From assembly GCA_958296005.1 (NCBI GenBank), contig CATQHQ010000001.1, positions 698,134 through 762,133 of the forward strand: a stretch of DNA of 64,000 nucleotides, written 5' to 3'. Position numbers and translations under genes: made by a program. This DNA is from Longimicrobiales bacterium (lineage in GTDB: Bacteria > Gemmatimonadota > Gemmatimonadetes > Longimicrobiales > Gaopeijiaceae). The notes beneath the pieces were generated by a model. It was not told the DNA's origin and made no database searches. It was given only the letters and a program-made list of their open reading frames with translations. This document shows positions 44,680 through 54,852 of this stretch, one piece after another. Every line of letters starts with the position of its first letter. The stretch's first letter is position 1.

Positions 44680-45982
44680 GCCGCAGCTTTGCCTCGATCG
44701 CCCTGGTGACGTTCTGGACGACGTCTCCCAGCGGCAGCCGCGACAGGACCTCGCCCAGGAACCCAAGCACCACGAGTCGCTCCGCCTGCTCCCGCCGCAG
44801 GCCGCGGCTCATCAGGTAGAAGAGGACCTCGCCGTCCAGCTGGCCCACCGTGGCGCCGTGGGAGCAGCGCACGTCGTCGGCGCCGATCTCCAGGTTGGGC
44901 AGCGACGTGGCGACCGCCCGGTCCGACAGCACCAAGTTGCGGTTGGTCTGGTAGGCGTCGGTGCCCTGGGCGCCTTTGTGAACCCGGATGATCCCTCGGA
45001 AGACGCCCCGCGCGTTCCCATCCAGCGCCCCCTTGTACAAGAGGTCGCTGTGAGCGTTCGGCGCGACGTGGTCCTGGCTGGTGTTGAAGTCGAAGTGCTG
45101 GTCGTCGTCCCCGAAGTAGAGGCCCAGCATGTCGCTGTTGGCACCGGGTCCCAGCAACCGGGCGTTGAGGTCCACCCGGCCCACGGCGCCGCCGAGGGCC
45201 ACGTTCAGCGTGTCCAAAGTCGAGTCGCGCTCGGCCAAGGTCCGCTGGTTGGCCAAGTAGAAGCCTCCGCGTCCCATCTGCTGGAGCGACACGTACTGAA
45301 CCTGGGCACCCTGTCGGGCGAAGATCTCCACCGCCGTGGCCGCTAGGGCCGTGCCCTCCTCCAAGTCGGGCGACAGCGCCTCGTCCACGAACGAGACGCG
45401 GCTCGCTTCCTCGGCCACCAGAAGGACTCGCGTGACGGTCGCCGTCCCCGCCTGCGAGTTCCAACGGCTCAACCGTACCGGCCGCTCCAGCACCACGCCG
45501 CGGGGCACCCGCAGGAACACGCCGTCGCTCCACAGGGCCGCGTTCAGTGCCGGAAACTTGCCGTCCGAAGCGGGCACCGCCTCGGTGGCCAGCAGCGCTT
45601 CCACCCCTTCGTCGCCGTCTCGCGCCGCTTGGCGGAGGGACTTGAGGACCACGCCCCGATCGGCTGCCTCGTCGTCCAGCTCCACAGCGACCACCGAGCC
45701 GTCCACCAGGCCGACCTGCCCGGCGAAACCAGCCCGACCTCGCTCCATGGCTTCCTGCAGCTCGCTGGGGGTTCCATTCGCCGAACAATCCCAGAACGCC
45801 GGCGTCAGCTCCCCCAACGGCAGCATTCGAGCCACGTCCGTGTACCGCCACTCCTCGGACCGGGTCGAAGGCATCGGCGTGGCGTTGTACGTCTCCCAGG
45901 CCTCTTCTCGGCGGGCCTGAAGCCACCCGGGGTCGCCGACGCCGGCCTCGCGAACCGAATCGGCCGACGCGTTGCTTGCCAT
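44672..45982 (-). CDS. sufD: Fe-S cluster assembly protein SufD
   Basis: A 436-residue scaffold partner of SufB and SufC. The N-terminus EEWRYTDVARMLPL is typical, and the C-terminal beta-helix ends with DVRCSHGATVGQLDGEVLFY and RGLRREQAERLVV. Starts at ATG 45982, four bases after sufB. Confidence 0.95.
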   Translation of the reverse strand: MASNASADSVREAGVGDPGWLQARREEAWETYNATPMPSTRSEEWRYTDVARMLPLGELTPAFWDCSANGTPSELQEAMERGRAGFAGQVGLVDGSVVAVELDDEAADRGVVLKSLRQAARDGDEGVEALLATEAVPASDGKFPALNAALWSDGVFLRVPRGVVLERPVRLSRWNSQAGTATVTRVLLVAEEASRVSFVDEALSPDLEEGTALAATAVEIFARQGAQVQYVSLQQMGRGGFYLANQRTLAERDSTLDTLNVALGGAVGRVDLNARLLGPGANSDMLGLYFGDDDQHFDFNTSQDHVAPNAHSDLLYKGALDGNARGVFRGIIRVHKGAQGTDAYQTNRNLVLSDRAVATSLPNLEIGADDVRCSHGATVGQLDGEVLFYLMSRGLRREQAERLVVLGFLGEVLSRLPLGDVVQNVTRAIEAKLRHA

Positions 45983-45986
45983 CGGG

Positions 45987-47402
45987 CTACCCCACGCTCC
46001 CTTCCATCTCCAGCTCGATCAACCGGTTGAGCTCGACGGCGTACTCCAGCGGCAGCTCCTTCGCGATCGGCTCGATGAAGCCGCGCACGATCAACGCCAT
46101 CGCCTCCGCCTCGTCCATCCCCCGGCTCATCAGATAGAAGAGCTGCTCGTCTCCCACCTTGGAGACCGTGGCCTCGTGACCCACCGTCGCGCTCTTCTCG
46201 TCGATCTCGATGTAGGGGAAGGTGTCGGTGCGGGACGTCTCGTTGATGAGGAGCGCGTCGCACTCCACGTTGGAGCGGGCTTGCCGGGCGCCGTCGTAGA
46301 CCTTGCACAGCCCCCGGTAGGAGGAGCGTCCCGTCCCCTTGGAGATCGACTTCGACACGATGCTGGACGTCGTGTTGGGCGCCGCGTGGATGACCTTGCC
46401 CCCGGTGTCCTGGTGCTGCCCGTCGCCGGCGTACGCGATCGACATGATTTCGCCGTGGGCCCCCTCGCCCATCAAGAAGCACGACGGGTACTTCATCGTC
46501 AGCTTCGACCCCAGGTTCCCGTCCAGCCACTCCATGTGCGCGCCCTCGCGCACCAGCGCCCGCTGGGTCACCAGGTTGTACATGTTGTTGGACCAGTTCT
46601 GGATCGTCGTGTACCGGAACGTGGCGTTCGGCTCCACCACGATCTCGATCACGCCCGAGTGGAACGAGTCGGTGGAGTAGACCGGCGCCGTGCACCCCTC
46701 GATGTAATGGGCGCGAGAGCCCTCCCCTGCGATGATCAGCGTCCGCTCGAACTGGCCCAGCCGCTCCTGGTTGACCCGAAAGTACGCCTGAAGCGGCGTG
46801 TCCAGATGCACCCCCGGCGGGATGTAGACGAAGGACCCGCCGGACCAGACCGCCGAGTTCAGCGCCGCGAACTTGTTGTCGGCGGCGGGGATGACGGTTC
46901 CGAAGTGCTTGCGGAAGAGCTCCGGGTGGTTCTTCAGCCCGTCCTCGATCGAGTCGAAGATGACGCCCTTGGACTCCCATTCTTCCTTCAGGGAGTGGTA
47001 GACCATCTCCGAGTCGTACTGGGCGCCCACGCCGGCCAGGATCTTTCGTTCCGCCTCGGGGATGCCGAGCCGCTCGAAGGTTTCCTTGATGTTGTCGGGC
47101 ACGTCGTCCCAAGAGCGCTCCATCTTCTCCTGGGGCTTCACGTAGAAGTAGGTCTGGTCCAGCGTCTCCTCAAGCTCCGACAGGTCGCCGCCCCAACCCG
47201 GCATCGGCTTGGATTCGTAGACCTTGAGCGCCTTGAGACGAGACGCCAGCATCCACTCCGGCTCTTCCTTGCGGGCGGAGATCTGGCGGACCACCTCCGC
47301 GTCCAGCCCCGGACGGGTGCGGAAGACCGGCGTCGAGTCCGTGACGAACCCGAACTTGTAGTCGTCGAGCCCCAATCCGTGAATGACTTCGTTCTGCGGC
47401 AT
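45987..47402 (-). CDS. sufB: Fe-S cluster assembly protein SufB
   Basis: A 471-residue scaffold on which the cluster is built within the SufBC2D complex. Signatures are [20 protein letters not shown] at the N-terminus, [36 protein letters not shown] with the conserved cysteine, and [20 protein letters not shown]. Length and order match canonical sufCBD operons. Confidence 0.97.
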   Translation of the reverse strand: MPQNEVIHGLGLDDYKFGFVTDSTPVFRTRPGLDAEVVRQISARKEEPEWMLASRLKALKVYESKPMPGWGGDLSELEETLDQTYFYVKPQEKMERSWDDVPDNIKETFERLGIPEAERKILAGVGAQYDSEMVYHSLKEEWESKGVIFDSIEDGLKNHPELFRKHFGTVIPAADNKFAALNSAVWSGGSFVYIPPGVHLDTPLQAYFRVNQERLGQFERTLIIAGEGSRAHYIEGCTAPVYSTDSFHSGVIEIVVEPNATFRYTTIQNWSNNMYNLVTQRALVREGAHMEWLDGNLGSKLTMKYPSCFLMGEGAHGEIMSIAYAGDGQHQDTGGKVIHAAPNTTSSIVSKSISKGTGRSSYRGLCKVYDGARQARSNVECDALLINETSRTDTFPYIEIDEKSATVGHEATVSKVGDEQLFYLMSRGMDEAEAMALIVRGFIEPIAKELPLEYAVELNRLIELEMEGSVG

Positions 47403-47420
47403 CGCTTCTCTCCTCTTTCG

Positions 47421-48194
<774 letters not shown>

Positions 48195-48234
48195 TTGCAA
48201 GCAGTCCCCGAATCGGAATACGATCTGGATAGGG

Positions 48235-48252
48235 TGGGGCGGAGCCGCCCCA
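48235..48252. promoter_or_regulatory. GC-rich dyad in the sufC/patatin divergent spacer
   Basis: TGGGGCGG-AG-CCGCCCCA is a perfect eight-base inverted repeat in the 169-base spacer. It could be an operator for a regulator of suf or a structure in the patatin leader. No SufR or IscR gene is in the window. Confidence 0.35.
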
Positions 48253-48363
48253 GAGGCCTGGAAAGATACCCCGAAGGATACAGGGGGTCAACGCTGCTTG
48301 ACCCGCCGTTTTCCCGCGAAAGCGAGGCAACTCCATGTCGGACATGGACTTGAGCCAGTGGGC

Positions 48364-49197
48364 ATGAATTCGCTGGGTCCGCGGCCCTGGCTCGTGCTGG
48401 GCGGCGGCGGAATCAAGGGACTGGCCCATGTGGGCGTGTGGCGTCGGCTGGACGAAGCCGGCGTCGGCGTCGCCGGGATCGTCGGCTGCTCGATCGGCGC
48501 CGTCGTGGGCGCCTGCATCGCCTCGGGCATGGACGCCGCCGAGATGGACCGCGTGGCTCGCCGGCTCCGACGCTCCGACATCATTCGGCTCAACCGCAGG
48601 GCCGCCTGGGTCACCGGCATCAAGGCGGTGAGCGTCTTCCGGGGCGACGCGCTCCGTGCCTACGTCGAGCGCATCGTGCCCGCCCGGGAGTGGTCGGAGC
48701 TGCGCCTGCCGCTGCTGGTGAACGCCGTGGACCTGGATACCGGCCGGACCGAGTGGTTCGGCGACGGTGCCCGGACCGACGTGCCCTTGCTGGACGCCGT
48801 GTACGCCTCCGCCGCGCTGCCCGTGCTGTACCCGCCCCTCGAGCACGACGGCTCCTTCTACGTGGACGGCGGGCTCGACCAGGTGGTACCCGTAGACCGG
48901 GCGGTGGCGGCGGGCGCGACGGGGGTGGTGGCCGTGGACGTGGTGGGAACCGGCAGCTGGTCGGGCGCCGAGGTGGTGCGGGAGGGGATGGTGGCGATCC
49001 ACCAGCGCGCCATGGGGATCATGATCCGCAACCGCCGTCGCACCCTGGAGTCGCTGTGGGGTGCCACGCCCACGGTCCACGTTGAACCCAACCTGGAGGG
49101 CTACGGCACTTTCGACTTCGGCGCCGTTCCGTACTTCTTGGAGGAGGGCTACCGAGCGGCGGGGGAGGGGCTCGCTAGAAAACGCGGTGTCGAGTGA
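48364..49197 (+). CDS. Patatin-like phospholipase
   Basis: A 277-residue lipid acyl hydrolase of the RssA-like branch. Oxyanion loop LGGGGIKGLAHVGVW, nucleophile GCSIG and catalytic aspartate in VDGGLDQVVP form the Ser-Asp dyad. ATG 48364 is followed directly by the conserved domain. Its 3' end overlaps the convergent methylase gene by 23 bases. Whether it is housekeeping or connected to the neighbouring defence-like genes is open; the sequence alone does not decide. Confidence 0.87.
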   Translation: MNSLGPRPWLVLGGGGIKGLAHVGVWRRLDEAGVGVAGIVGCSIGAVVGACIASGMDAAEMDRVARRLRRSDIIRLNRRAAWVTGIKAVSVFRGDALRAYVERIVPAREWSELRLPLLVNAVDLDTGRTEWFGDGARTDVPLLDAVYASAALPVLYPPLEHDGSFYVDGGLDQVVPVDRAVAAGATGVVAVDVVGTGSWSGAEVVREGMVAIHQRAMGIMIRNRRRTLESLWGATPTVHVEPNLEGYGTFDFGAVPYFLEEGYRAAGEGLARKRGVE

Positions 49198-50125
49198 CGA
49201 TCAGTTCGTCCAAGCGAGCATGATGGGAGTTCTTCATGGCGACCCGAACCGCCGTAAAGCCATGGCGGTGCACTAAATCGACGATCTCCGGCGCCATGTC
49301 GTACGTCATCAGAAAGTCTGCGTTCGTGTCTGCCAAGATGGAGAAAATCCGCTCATGATCGACCTCGTGATGCGAATAGAGGCGACGGCCTGCACGTTTT
49401 CCACCCGCGGTATACGGAGGGTCGATGAAGACCACTGCATCGTCGATCAAAGCGATGGATTCCAGCATCTTCATTCCGTCGGCTTCGCAAAACGCTATGC
49501 GATCGGACAACATCGCAATCTCGCGCAATCGCCGTACGAGCGTTTCCGGGTACCAACGTGACGCTACGCCTTTGCCGTCCTCGCCGACACGCGAAAAGGA
49601 AGCGCCCTGCGCCAGGATACCGCTACGACGAGTGCGGTTCATTACCAGAGTTCGAAAGGCTTGATCGACCAATCCCGCCGGAACACGTCTGTCAAGTTCA
49701 ATGACGTTCTGCCGAGTTGCTTCGAAGGCGCTGATCCTGTCGCATAGTTCGGTCGTGTGAGAAAAACAGGCGTGCCAGAAGGCTGCGACATCCCGGTCGA
49801 TCTCCACCAGAATGCAGCGAGTCGCAAGACCTTCGGCTGCAACCGTTAGCGAAACAATCGCGCCGCCGCAAAAGGGTTCGAGAAGCACCGAAGGCGTCGG
49901 GCGGCTCGACAACCACGTTCTGATGTGCGGAATCAGCCACGTCTTGCCGCCGGGATAACGCAACGGTGATCGCTGTGGCACCGACGCCACATTCGCGGCG
50001 GGAATCCTCGAGAGAGGAATGCCGTAGTCGCGTTCGGACGACGGCTGGGTGGTGGACGGCGTCGCGCCAACGGCGTTGTCGAGGGCGAGACGGGGATTGG
50101 CTACGGGCGATCGGCGCGGCGACAT
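49175..50125 (-). CDS. D12-class adenine-specific DNA methyltransferase (Dam-like)
   Basis: A 316-residue N6-adenine methylase. Motifs in alpha order: RYPGGK (56-61) and EPFCGGAIVSL (83-93) for S-adenosylmethionine binding, then IDPPY (234-238) as the catalytic motif. About 50 residues of unusual N-terminus precede the domain. ATG 50125 follows GAAAGGA. It is the last of a minus-strand set with the SNF2 helicase and Hsp70-like ATPase, separated from the latter by 240 bases with no other gene. Target sequence unknown (GATC is typical for the class). Confidence 0.88.
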   Translation of the reverse strand: MSPRRSPVANPRLALDNAVGATPSTTQPSSERDYGIPLSRIPAANVASVPQRSPLRYPGGKTWLIPHIRTWLSSRPTPSVLLEPFCGGAIVSLTVAAEGLATRCILVEIDRDVAAFWHACFSHTTELCDRISAFEATRQNVIELDRRVPAGLVDQAFRTLVMNRTRRSGILAQGASFSRVGEDGKGVASRWYPETLVRRLREIAMLSDRIAFCEADGMKMLESIALIDDAVVFIDPPYTAGGKRAGRRLYSHHEVDHERIFSILADTNADFLMTYDMAPEIVDLVHRHGFTAVRVAMKNSHHARLDELIVTRHRVF

Positions 50126-50365
50126 GGCGTCCTTTCGGTGGAAAGCCCGGCTATCGCATGCGACGTTGGAGGTGATCGGGTCGTGGACCGGTCGGCGGTG
50201 CGGCTGTCCTACGATGTATTGGAGTTGGACGCACGACCGTCAAGTGGGACGATCCGGCCCGAGCGCAGGCGACGCCTGCCCAGCCGGCTGCCTGCCGCAC
50301 CGCCTGTACCCGGACTGACAAGCCGGCTAGAGCGGCCGTCGGGCGGCGGGTCTTGCCGATGTCGA

Positions 50366-51697
50366 TCAGACGAAAGGTGGCGGGATGTCGGGTGGCTTCA
50401 GGAAACCGGGCCCCACCGGTTTGATGTCCTCGGGGGGTCGGATTCTATGAATGTTGTCGGGATCGAACGACAGTCCGTAGGCCACGGCCAGTCTGTGCCA
50501 ATGGGAGTCGTTGATCTCTGGCGCTTCCAGGTCGTCGGGACGAGGCAGATGCAACCGATGGACGCCAAACTTCCAGTCCTTACGTGTGAATTCCTCGGCA
50601 ACGTCGTTGTACAGTTCAATGAACGCGCCACCACCGACAAGAAACAGCCGACCTGGCCACTCCAAGGCCATGTACGTATTGCCAGCTTTGCGTATCGTCT
50701 CACCGACGGCTAACACTATGAGACGGCGAAACGGCTCGACGATATCCGTGAGCTCTTCCAGCGAGACGTCGACTTTCTGGGCGATTTCCGCTGCCGACGG
50801 CAAATGCCTAAAGGGCGACAGCGCAAGGCCACGACCGGATTTCTCAGCTATGTGATCTACCAGATAACGAGTGCCGAGCGGCCGCACGGTCCTCGCCCAA
50901 ACCGGGTCCCACCCCTTGTCGATGCTGGGAGGGAGCACCTGGAACACTGTGACATCCAGGGTGCCGCCCCCTGCGTCCACCAACACGTGCACGCCCTCTT
51001 GGCGCTGCTTGGACTGCACATAGCTGGCCACCTGTGGGACGAACTCCGGGAACACCTTAATTCGGTCTGATCCCTCCTCGTTTCTTTCTTCCATCGCCTG
51101 CCTGCATAGTTCAATCGTCAGCGGCTTGACTTTTCCCAATCTCCTCCGCTCCGCCCTCCTCCGCTCCGCCAAGCCCCAGGCGACTTCGGCGCTGCGACGA
51201 TAAGCACCCACCAAGTCCTTCACTCCCTTGGACCCGCCGCCGTAGCTCTCCGTAGGCACGCCCAAGTTCACCAACCAGTCCAAGTGTCGGCTCAGTATGA
51301 GATCCGGGGACTCTTTAATCTGCTTCTGAACCCGTTGGAACAGCAGTGTCATGAAGGCGACTAACGGAAGCTGCACACTCTCGGTCTTTCCGTCGATCAA
51401 CGGCTTCTTGATGTCGTCGTAGTGCTTGTTTGCGCCGCTGTGCAGTCCGAGACGGCACTCGCCGCAGTCGCCGCTGTCCATTACGGATACGGCCGTCGGT
51501 AGCAGGTACGGGTTTTCCTCGCCGCCCGGCACGTCGAACCGCACAGCCACACGCCGGCCTTGCGCCGAAACTACGACTTTCGACAGCGACGTCCCGATGT
51601 CCACCCCCATCACCAGCAGCTGATGCCGTTCTTCCACCCGACGCGACGTGTCCGGCGGGCTCTCCGCCTCTGGCACCCCGTGTGTCGAGAAACTCAT
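50366..51697 (-). CDS. Hsp70-like/actin-fold ATPase
   Basis: A 443-residue ASKHA-fold protein. Phosphate-1 motif VMGVDIGTSLSKVVV (29-43), phosphate-2 motif VLVDAGGGTLDVTVF (238-252) and adenosine motif LFLVGGGAFI are present. There is no canonical Hsp70 peptide-binding domain; the C-terminus ends in a Pro-rich tail. The ATG overlaps the TGA of the helicase gene (ATGA), so both proteins are made together. Conventional chaperone function is unlikely; a switch or sensor ATPase in a defence module is inferred. Confidence 0.8.
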   Translation of the reverse strand: MSFSTHGVPEAESPPDTSRRVEERHQLLVMGVDIGTSLSKVVVSAQGRRVAVRFDVPGGEENPYLLPTAVSVMDSGDCGECRLGLHSGANKHYDDIKKPLIDGKTESVQLPLVAFMTLLFQRVQKQIKESPDLILSRHLDWLVNLGVPTESYGGGSKGVKDLVGAYRRSAEVAWGLAERRRAERRRLGKVKPLTIELCRQAMEERNEEGSDRIKVFPEFVPQVASYVQSKQRQEGVHVLVDAGGGTLDVTVFQVLPPSIDKGWDPVWARTVRPLGTRYLVDHIAEKSGRGLALSPFRHLPSAAEIAQKVDVSLEELTDIVEPFRRLIVLAVGETIRKAGNTYMALEWPGRLFLVGGGAFIELYNDVAEEFTRKDWKFGVHRLHLPRPDDLEAPEINDSHWHRLAVAYGLSFDPDNIHRIRPPEDIKPVGPGFLKPPDIPPPFV

Positions 51698-54600
51698 GCT
51701 ATTCGCCCCCTTTCTGCCTTCACTCGGATCACGCCAGCGTACAATTCGTCCTGGCGCGACGTGAACTTGCGCTTCAGCTCGCGCTGCGCGACTTCCGTAT
51801 CCCGTCGAAGTTCTATCTTACGGATCCTTCCTTCATTCGCACGAGCCAATCCCTTTCTCCCGTGCTCTCTGTGCTGCTGCACCACTTCCCGCAGACGAGC
51901 AATCTGTCGAGCAGCCCGCCGCTCTAAGGTATTCACTTGCAAGTCAATGCGGTCGTCGTTGCCGTTTTTTCGATCCACGCGCGTGCGCGTGAAATCCTCG
52001 GCAAGCTGTGCTTGGCACCTGTCGATGGCCTCCCACGTCCGGTCTCGATCCACGTCGCGCTTGGCCGAGTGCCAGTCCATGCCATGTTGCTTGCCTGCAC
52101 TTACGAGCTCCCACGACCGACTAGCAGGGAGCATGTCTTCGTCGCCCATGCGGACTGACCGCGCCCGAAGCTCCTCCACCGGTCGCCCACCTCCAAAACG
52201 CCAACGCCTGAAAGCAAATGCGTAGTCACCAGCTGGCCATCGGTCCCCAATATGGCCGGAGGACAGCTCAAGCGCAACTAGCGGACAGAACTCCCCCGAA
52301 CTTGGCTTGAGTTGACTGCCGATGAAGCGAATGAATGGGTGAAACTGATTGATTCGCTCCCTGCGCTGCGAAGGACGCCCGATTTTATGAGAGAATACGT
52401 ACTGCCGACTGCGCCCCTCCGTCAAGCTTGTGACCGCGGGCAACCGTTCGTTCCGAATGTACTCAGTCAAGCCCACGCGGAGCTTCGGCGGTAGCGCGAT
52501 TTCCACGCACAAGGGCTCACGGGGGTCCTCTCGAAAATCGAACGACCCGCCAGCGTGCCGGTCGAGGTAATCTCCGGCGTACACCTTGAGATCGTGACTG
52601 GTAATCCGTCGCTTGAAGTCGTGGGCTTCCTTCACTTGGCGCAAGACATAGTCTTCGAGCGCAACTAGATGGATCGCCTGCTCCTCGAGCTCATCTTGGT
52701 GCCGACGGTGGTTTGCGATGGCAATCGCTGTCTGCTCAATTCGTTCTTCCTCCTGTTCCCTGGTGAGCTCTTGGCGCAACAGGTCTCCCGTGAGATCCCG
52801 TACCATCTCTCCAAGGATGGGTTCCATGCCGCCGATGGATCGCTTGAAGATGCCGATCTTATTGAGAAGCACGGTGTATATACGGTCGTCGATGGTGTCT
52901 CCGTATACCATGTTGACGATCTGGACCTTGGGCGATTGTTGGCCAATCCGATCAATTCGACCGATCCGCTGTTCAATCCGCATAGGGTTCCAGGGAAGAT
53001 CGTAGTTGACGATGCATTGAGAGAACTGCAAATCGACCCCCTCACTTGCCACTTCGGAAGTCAGGAGGACTCTCGTGGCGACAGCGCGTCTGAACCTGTC
53101 GATGGCGTGTTGCTTGTTCTCTGCCAAGCCTCCATGCAGAACTTGACTCTTGACGTCGTGCTCCGCCAACCGCTCGGAGAGGTACGCCAGCGTCGCCTTG
53201 AAGTAGGAAAAGACGATCACCTTCTCGTCGGGATACTCCTTCATGTACTTGAGTAGCCAGTGGCAAAACGTCATGAACTTGGTATCAGTATCTCTCAGCA
53301 AGCGATGGTTGAAGTCCCTCAGATCTGCTGCGATGTGTTTCATTAGCGGTCGGACAGACTCCTTCGGCTTGGTCGCTTCGCTACCGTCGGTCTCGTAGGC
53401 CAGCAGCACCAGTTCGTCGTCGGAGAGATCGTTGGACCAGGACTTAGCGGCCGCATACATGCAGCTCGACATTTGGCGCTGGGGCATGGCAAGCAAGAAG
53501 CCCGCCCCCACATCCTTGTCGATGGCGTAGCGGCGAATGGAGGTCGTCACCCTGCGGTAGAATTCCTCCTCGACGCCGCCTGGGGGCATCTTGACCTTAT
53601 GGTAGAGAGCCTCACGGTCAACTCGAAGCTCCTGCACTTCCCGCTTCCGGGTCCGGGAGAAGACGTACCGGAGGAGGTTCGTGCTGTCAATGCGGCTGGC
53701 GAGTTCGACCCGAGAGGATGGGTCGGCAAGCGATTCTTCGTCGACCGAGTCGATGATACCCTTAAGACGGCGGTTGCCGCGCAGGAGTTGGTGCTGGCGG
53801 GCCAGTCGAAGGGCTTCGACCACCTTGGCCTTCGTTGGTTGCGATTTCTGGTCCATGACAAGGTGCCGAGCACGGACCAGTGGTTCGTTTGCCGCCAGCA
53901 CCGAAGGGAAGAAATCGGACCTAGAGAACGTATCGGGGTCCACTAGGCGAAGCAGGTGGAAGAGGTCGTCTTCTTTGTTGTTGAGCGGGGTGGCCGACAG
54001 GAGGACGACGTGTTCGCTTGCGTCCCGGAGGAGCGTACCGATGCGTGCGCTCTGCGTTCCCGGGTTTCGGAGGTGGTGGGCCTCGTCGACCACCAACAGG
54101 TCGATGATGCTTCCGCGGCCGTCCTGCTCCTCAAGAAAACGCGCCAAGCGAGCGGAAGGAGAGCTGACGGCGGGGTCTTCGTAATTCTTGGGAGGGCGAA
54201 TTCCCTGGATGCTGCAGACGAGAGCCTGGGACTCTACGGCTCGATATCTGGGAGCCGACAGTTCCTTGAGCAACCCTTCGGCGTCCACCTGGCGGGTTGA
54301 GACGCCGAACTTGGCCTCGAGCTCGAGCTCCCACTTGTCGCGTAGCGTGGCCGGGCAGACGACCACAAGCCGGCGGGCGTCGGATCGGGCACGGAGCTCG
54401 GTCCAGATCAATCCGGCCTCGATCGTCTTGCCCAGTCCGACCTCGTCGGCGATGAGGATCCCGTTCGAAGGAGATGCCAGAAACGTCAGCACCGGCTTGT
54501 ACTGGTAGGGCAGGAAGTCGATGTTCGTGGCGTCCATGCTGTACACCAGATCGTCCACGTTTCCGGCGATCTGGCAGAAGGCGATGTTCCGCCGAAGCTC

Positions 54601-54828
54601 CCTGTGTCCGCAGAACCGACCTTCCTCCAGCAGCTCGAAGGCGTCCGGAGGAGCCTCGGGCGCTGGGCACAGATCGCACTCCGGCTGCCACTGTACCATT
54701 CCATCGTTCCATTGCACGCGCCACTTGGTGTGAGTGGTGTCACCCAGCCGTACTGTACGAGGCCCCTTGACCACCACACCCTGGCGGCTCGGATCGTACT
54801 CCAGCTGAACGGAACCCCCGATCTTCAC
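51694..54828 (-). CDS. SNF2/RapA-like DNA helicase-translocase
   Basis: A 1044-residue protein. A short Tudor-like N-terminus (HTKWRVQWNDG) precedes the SNF2 helicase: ADEVGLGKTIEAGL (127-140), VVDEAHHLRN, LLSATPLNNKED and, in the second lobe, VIVFSYFKATLAYLSERL, LLTSEVASEGVDLQ and QRIGRIDRIGQ. The last 300 residues are charged, coiled-coil-like. Similar helicases occur in DISARM (DrmD) and in helicase-methylase-ATPase loci. GTG 54828 follows AGGGGAAGG. First gene of the set. Confidence 0.88.
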   Translation of the reverse strand: MKIGGSVQLEYDPSRQGVVVKGPRTVRLGDTTHTKWRVQWNDGMVQWQPECDLCPAPEAPPDAFELLEEGRFCGHRELRRNIAFCQIAGNVDDLVYSMDATNIDFLPYQYKPVLTFLASPSNGILIADEVGLGKTIEAGLIWTELRARSDARRLVVVCPATLRDKWELELEAKFGVSTRQVDAEGLLKELSAPRYRAVESQALVCSIQGIRPPKNYEDPAVSSPSARLARFLEEQDGRGSIIDLLVVDEAHHLRNPGTQSARIGTLLRDASEHVVLLSATPLNNKEDDLFHLLRLVDPDTFSRSDFFPSVLAANEPLVRARHLVMDQKSQPTKAKVVEALRLARQHQLLRGNRRLKGIIDSVDEESLADPSSRVELASRIDSTNLLRYVFSRTRKREVQELRVDREALYHKVKMPPGGVEEEFYRRVTTSIRRYAIDKDVGAGFLLAMPQRQMSSCMYAAAKSWSNDLSDDELVLLAYETDGSEATKPKESVRPLMKHIAADLRDFNHRLLRDTDTKFMTFCHWLLKYMKEYPDEKVIVFSYFKATLAYLSERLAEHDVKSQVLHGGLAENKQHAIDRFRRAVATRVLLTSEVASEGVDLQFSQCIVNYDLPWNPMRIEQRIGRIDRIGQQSPKVQIVNMVYGDTIDDRIYTVLLNKIGIFKRSIGGMEPILGEMVRDLTGDLLRQELTREQEEERIEQTAIAIANHRRHQDELEEQAIHLVALEDYVLRQVKEAHDFKRRITSHDLKVYAGDYLDRHAGGSFDFREDPREPLCVEIALPPKLRVGLTEYIRNERLPAVTSLTEGRSRQYVFSHKIGRPSQRRERINQFHPFIRFIGSQLKPSSGEFCPLVALELSSGHIGDRWPAGDYAFAFRRWRFGGGRPVEELRARSVRMGDEDMLPASRSWELVSAGKQHGMDWHSAKRDVDRDRTWEAIDRCQAQLAEDFTRTRVDRKNGNDDRIDLQVNTLERRAARQIARLREVVQQHREHGRKGLARANEGRIRKIELRRDTEVAQRELKRKFTSRQDELYAGVIRVKAERGRIA

Positions 54829-54852
54829 GGCGACCTTCCCCTACAGCCAGCC

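Noticed and set aside
50126-50365. Small gene between the methylase and the Hsp70-like gene
   Set aside because: Frames here are short, lack ribosome-binding sequences and show no recognisable protein pattern.
49175-54828. A DISARM locus
   Set aside because: A SNF2 helicase and an adenine methylase are present but drmA, drmB (DUF1998) and the phospholipase-D gene drmC are missing, and an Hsp70-like gene takes their place.
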